5,342 bases of DNA from an uncultured Holophagales bacterium (GTDB taxonomy: Bacteria; Acidobacteriota; Thermoanaerobaculia; UBA5066): positions 1 through 5,342 of the forward strand of contig CALMDF010000455.1 in assembly GCA_937864895.1 (NCBI GenBank), read 5' to 3'. Position numbers and translations under genes: made by a program. The notes beneath the pieces are model-generated. The model did not search any database. It saw only the letters and a program-made list of their open reading frames with translations, and was not told the DNA's origin. Positions 4,947-5,342 of the stretch are shown in pieces. Within the stretch, counting starts at the first letter, position 1. Each line of letters opens with the position of its first letter.

Positions 4947-5342
4947 CGATTCGGGCCGAGCTCCACCGAACGCGAGAGGAGCGGCGGACCGTCGAGGAGC
5001 CGGCTCTCGTAGCGGACGAGCTCGCCCTTCGTCGTCCCCGCCCACAGCGAGCCGTCGGGAAGGAGGGTGGCCGTCTGGAGTCCCGAGCCCGTCTGCCGGC
5101 CCGACCACGCGCGGTACGAGAGAGTTCGCCGGCCGGAGGCGTCGGGGAGGAGGGCCGCGAAGGCGTAGCGCGAGACGCCGTCCAGCCCCACGGCGATCAC
5201 CTCGTCCCTCTCCGGGACCGGAACGACCCACATCGCGTCGAGCCCGGCAGCGTCGAGCGGAACGAACGCTCCCGACGCGAGGTCGAAGGCGGAAAGACCC
5301 GACGGGTAGATCCCGGCCGCGACGACCAGGCCGAGGCGCGGG
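4943..5342 (-). CDS. C-terminal part of a beta-propeller-like protein
   Basis: The frame is open from the right edge to TGA at 4943, giving 132 residues; the N-terminus is outside the window. The sequence alternates short beta-type stretches with turns: GLVVAAGIYPSGLSAFDLASG, then a segment with MWVVPVPERDEVIAVGLDG, then LQTATLLPDGSLWAGTTKGELVRYE. Such repeating 'value / DG or SG turn / hydrophobic strand' blocks are typical of beta-propeller blades, as in sensor or ligand-binding propellers. An internal ATG at 5233 could start a 96-aa product, but the open frame upstream has the same character, so a longer protein is more likely. No catalytic residues can be recognised and no function is claimed. 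Confidence 0.6.
   Translation of the reverse strand, partial: PRLGLVVAAGIYPSGLSAFDLASGAFVPLDAAGLDAMWVVPVPERDEVIAVGLDGVSRYAFAALLPDASGRRTLSYRAWSGRQTGSGLQTATLLPDGSLWAGTTKGELVRYESRLLDGPPLLSRSVELGPNR

Noticed and set aside
4602..5012. Plus-strand frame of 136 codons with a hydrophobic N-terminus
   Set aside because: It has no ribosome binding site, overlaps the Cys-rich ORF and the propeller end antisense, and becomes Gly/Arg/Ser-rich low complexity after residue 40.

Overview
The window is very GC-rich bacterial DNA (roughly 70% G+C by eye) with short intergenic gaps, frequent GTG starts and start/stop overlaps. Gene content is chromosomal: pyrimidine synthesis, tRNA queuosine synthesis and exported proteins. 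The pyrR-pyrB-pyrC order and the protein types would fit an Acidobacteriota-like or similar high-GC lineage, but that placement is only a guess. No rRNA, tRNA, CRISPR array or transposon was found.

Left part (1-1966, minus strand): a tightly overlapping operon pyrR > pyrB > pyrC. It encodes the PyrR regulator/uracil phosphoribosyltransferase, the aspartate carbamoyltransferase catalytic chain, and the N-terminal third of dihydroorotase, which runs off the left edge. The last two catalyse steps 2 and 3 of de novo UMP synthesis. PyrR carries an unusual Lys/Ala/Pro tail, and PyrB has Pro where the carbamoyl-phosphate loop normally has its first Arg. The pyrR promoter leaves almost no 5' leader.

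Centre (2091-3672): queA runs divergently on the plus strand and ends 11 bp inside a convergent minus-strand gene for an exported thioredoxin-fold protein with a CGWC active site.

Right part (3725-5342, minus strand): the most interesting locus is a two-gene cassette. The first gene encodes a small protein with a signal peptide followed by a domain matching the RNase A-like toxin domain of contact-dependent inhibition (CdiA-CT) proteins, with the expected His/Arg/Thr/Tyr residues at near-identical spacing. The second overlaps it by ATGA and encodes a cytoplasmic protein resembling CdiI-type immunity proteins. It appears to be a free-standing toxin-immunity pair without the giant CdiA carrier. 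Upstream lie a short Cys-rich ORF with a strong ribosome binding site and a 5' hairpin, and the C-terminal part of a beta-propeller-like protein entering from the right edge.

Several genes (trx-like, toxin, queA) lack a Shine-Dalgarno sequence and have a -10-like hexamer 6-8 nt before the start codon, which suggests leaderless transcripts. Operon-internal genes (pyrC, immunity) do have a Shine-Dalgarno.
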